DNA of 64,000 nucleotides from the NCBI RefSeq assembly GCF_003952485.1, contig NZ_CP034447.1, forward strand, positions 1,860,001 to 1,924,000. The letters run 5' to 3'. The notes beneath the pieces were generated by a model. The model did not search any database and was not told the origin of the DNA. It saw nothing but the letters and a program-made list of their open reading frames with translations. Origin of the DNA: Mesorhizobium sp. M1E.F.Ca.ET.045.02.1.1 (GTDB lineage: Bacteria; Pseudomonadota; Alphaproteobacteria; Rhizobiales; Rhizobiaceae). The translations under genes were made by a program, and so were the position numbers. How positions within the stretch are numbered: position 1 is the first letter of the stretch; the number at the start of each line of letters is the position of its first letter. This document shows, piece after piece, positions 62,561 to 64,000 of this stretch.

Positions 62561-63289
62561 TCAGGCGGCAGTGCCCATGAAAATCCGCGCCAGGCCGCGC
62601 GCGGCTACTTCGATGGCATGCGCGGAGCTCAGCGTGATGTGCTTTTCGAGCAGGCTTGCTCCACCGGCAGCATCGCGGCGACGCAAGGCGTCGATGATCG
62701 CCTCATGTTCGCGATAGGTGCGCTCACGGCGCGGCGCGGATTCCAGGTCGATGCGGCGGAAAAAGCGGATACGCGCGCAAAGGCCTTCGAGCGCGGCGAT
62801 CATCTGCGCGTTCTTGGACAGTTGCGTCAGCGCCATGTGGAAGCTTTCGTCGGCCACGGCGATCTTCGCCCATGACCCTTCGTCCTTCAGGCTGCTGTGC
62901 TTTGTCCAGGCTTCGGCTGTCGCCTCGATCTCGGCATCGGCTGCCCGTTCGCAGGCAAGCACGAAGGCGGCCCGCTCGATCGCCGCGCGAAGCTCGTAGA
63001 GATCGCGCACCGCCTCCGGCGTCAGCTCACGGGCGTAGAATCCCTTGTTCGGCACGGAGGCGACGAAGCCGTCGCGCTCCAGCCTGTTCAAGGCGGCACG
63101 CACCGGCGTGCGGCTGACCGCCAGCTCGGCGGCGAGCTCGACCTCGTTGATCCTTTCGCCCGGCCGGAAGCGATAATCGATGGCGAAATCCTTGATCCGC
63201 GCATAGACGCGTTCGACGCTGTCGGCGGCGCGCACGGCCCGTGTGCGCACCGGTATAGACTTCTCCTCGCCGCTGCGTTTCCTTGCCAT
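62561..63289 (-). CDS. GntR family regulator with FCD domain
   Basis: A 242-aa FadR-subfamily regulator. The N-terminal winged helix (about 27-92) shows RPGERINEVELAAELAVSRTPVRAALNRLERDGFV. The C-terminal FCD domain (about 100-230) has DLYELRAAIERAAFVLA, DESFHMAL and the EHEAIIDALRRRDAAGGASLLEKHI metal-binding histidines. ATG at 63289 has GAGGGCGG upstream. It is between dadA and the PLP enzyme, all on the minus strand. The ligand is probably an amino or keto acid. Confidence 0.9.
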   Translation of the reverse strand: MARKRSGEEKSIPVRTRAVRAADSVERVYARIKDFAIDYRFRPGERINEVELAAELAVSRTPVRAALNRLERDGFVASVPNKGFYARELTPEAVRDLYELRAAIERAAFVLACERAADAEIEATAEAWTKHSSLKDEGSWAKIAVADESFHMALTQLSKNAQMIAALEGLCARIRFFRRIDLESAPRRERTYREHEAIIDALRRRDAAGGASLLEKHITLSSAHAIEVAARGLARIFMGTAA

Positions 63290-63345
63290 TCCGCCCTCGT
63301 ACCAGCGCCGCCCAAGCGGCAAGCGCCGATATGATACGTTCCGGA

Positions 63346-63360
63346 ATCGCAAAGTGCACT
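63346..63360. promoter_or_regulatory. Candidate GntR operator upstream of gntR
   Basis: ATCGCAAAGTGCACT contains the dyad AGTGCACT and shares ATCGCAAAGTG with the site before dadA. It is 57 bp upstream of the gntR start, so the regulator could control both genes. Confidence 0.5.
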
Positions 63361-63371
63361 CAATTGGTTGT

Positions 63372-64000
63372 TTAGACCGCCAGCGCCTGCTCCAGATCCG
63401 CGATCAGATCGTCCCCATCCTCGATGCCGGCCGACAGCCGCACCAGCGAATCGGAGATGCCGATAGCCCCGCGCTTTTCGGCGGGGATCGAGCCGTGCGT
63501 CATCAGCGCCGGGTGCTCGATCAGGCTTTCGACACCGCCGAGGCTTTCAGCCAGGGTGAAGAGCTGGGTGCGTTCGAGGAAGCGTTTTGTCCCCGCGAGG
63601 TCGCGGTCGAGGTCGACCGAGATCATGCCGCCGAAGGCATGCATCTGGCGTTTTGCGATCTCGTGCTGCGGATGGCTGGCAAGCCCCGGATAGATGACGC
63701 GGCGCACATCCTTCCGGCCTTCCAGCCATTGCGCGATCTTCAGGCCGTTGGTGGAATGGCGCTCCATCCTCAGCGCCAAAGTCTTGATGCCGCGCAGCGC
63801 CAGAAAACTGTCGAACGGGCCGGAGATGGCGCCGATGGCGTTCTGCAGGAATTTCAAGCGGTCGGCGAGGTCCTTGTCGTCGCCGACCACCGCCACGCCG
63901 CCGACCATGTCGGAATGGCCGTTCAGATACTTCGTCGTCGAATGCACGACAATGTCGATGCCGAGTTCCAGCGGCCGCTGGATGTAGGGGCTGGCGAAGG
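63372..64000 (-). CDS. Cys/Met metabolism PLP enzyme (cystathionine beta/gamma-lyase or synthase type), 5' end cut by window
   Basis: The C-terminal 209 residues of a trans-sulfuration enzyme; the gene continues beyond the window edge. The PLP lysine lies in HSTTKYLNGHSD, followed by SGPFDSFLALRGIKTLALRMERHS and the SLGGVESLIEHPALMTH block, then VRLSAGIEDGDDLIADLEQAL at the end. These do not separate cystathionine gamma-lyase, beta-lyase and gamma-synthase. It is upstream of gntR and transcribed in the same direction. Confidence 0.9.
   Translation of the reverse strand, partial: FASPYIQRPLELGIDIVVHSTTKYLNGHSDMVGGVAVVGDDKDLADRLKFLQNAIGAISGPFDSFLALRGIKTLALRMERHSTNGLKIAQWLEGRKDVRRVIYPGLASHPQHEIAKRQMHAFGGMISVDLDRDLAGTKRFLERTQLFTLAESLGGVESLIEHPALMTHGSIPAEKRGAIGISDSLVRLSAGIEDGDDLIADLEQALAV

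Overview
The window is GC-rich (roughly 63-65% by eye) chromosomal DNA from an alphaproteobacterium, most likely a Mesorhizobium-like member of the Hyphomicrobiales. The evidence is an Irr-type iron control element in front of a membrane ferritin (mbfA), EcfG-type stress promoters, a PE-LIG-POL LigD with Ku, the divergent hrcA/rph pair followed by rdgB and hemW, a short alphaproteobacterial-type gpmA, and many RIME-like palindromic mosaic repeats between genes. I see no prophage, IS transposase or CRISPR array. Most of the window is core chromosome with small accessory insertions.

Layout. 1-8.0 kb: an ABC-2 exporter pair, a DUF2156 protein, an overlapping MarR-GNAT pair, a Tat-exported PhoX phosphatase with a candidate Pho box, a half-size DMT-type membrane protein and a PAP2 phosphatase. 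8.1-14.4 kb: a short XRE regulator, an EamA permease, an XRE regulator divergent from a secreted beta-propeller protein across a near-perfect palindrome, an atypical alpha/beta hydrolase, a YiiX-like hydrolase and a CYTH-CHAD operon. 14.4-18.2 kb: a CecR-like TetR regulator leading an HlyD-ATPase-permease operon, every junction being an ATGA overlap. 18.4-28.4 kb: threonine dehydratase, a small HTH-like protein, mbfA, an ArsR gene divergent from NIPSNAP/ABM genes, ku-ligD and a DUF892 ferritin-like gene (both with EcfG-type promoters), and a DCC thiol protein. 28.4-38 kb: a TAXI-TRAP transporter with DUF1850, an ECF42-type sigma factor with its DGPF/YciI partner, cysK, a LysE exporter and a PQQ sugar dehydrogenase.

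38-54.9 kb is a housekeeping run: hrcA, rph, rdgB, hemW, rsmI, yraN, uppP, a GST, queG, an SDR, mepA, glk, an MsbA-like ABC exporter, dapB, gpmA and tRNA-Leu(CAG). 55-59.8 kb holds the most unusual genes: a cyclic-nucleotide-binding / thioredoxin-fold / thioredoxin-reductase-like fusion that lacks the redox CxxC, overlapped by a UBP-type zinc-finger gene; then an orphan Flp pilin, a TacAT toxin-antitoxin pair in an AT-rich patch, and a glycosyltransferase. 59.9-64 kb is an apparent amino-acid catabolism group (Asp/Glu racemase-like, DadA, a GntR regulator, and a trans-sulfuration PLP enzyme cut by the window edge) in which two promoter regions share an operator-like motif.

The strongest themes are local regulation that can be read directly from the DNA (Irr, PhoB, EcfG, ECF42, TetR, ArsR, XRE, GntR and TacA-type sites) and a repeat family in which one central core is combined with interchangeable palindromic arms, one copy being split by another repeat.
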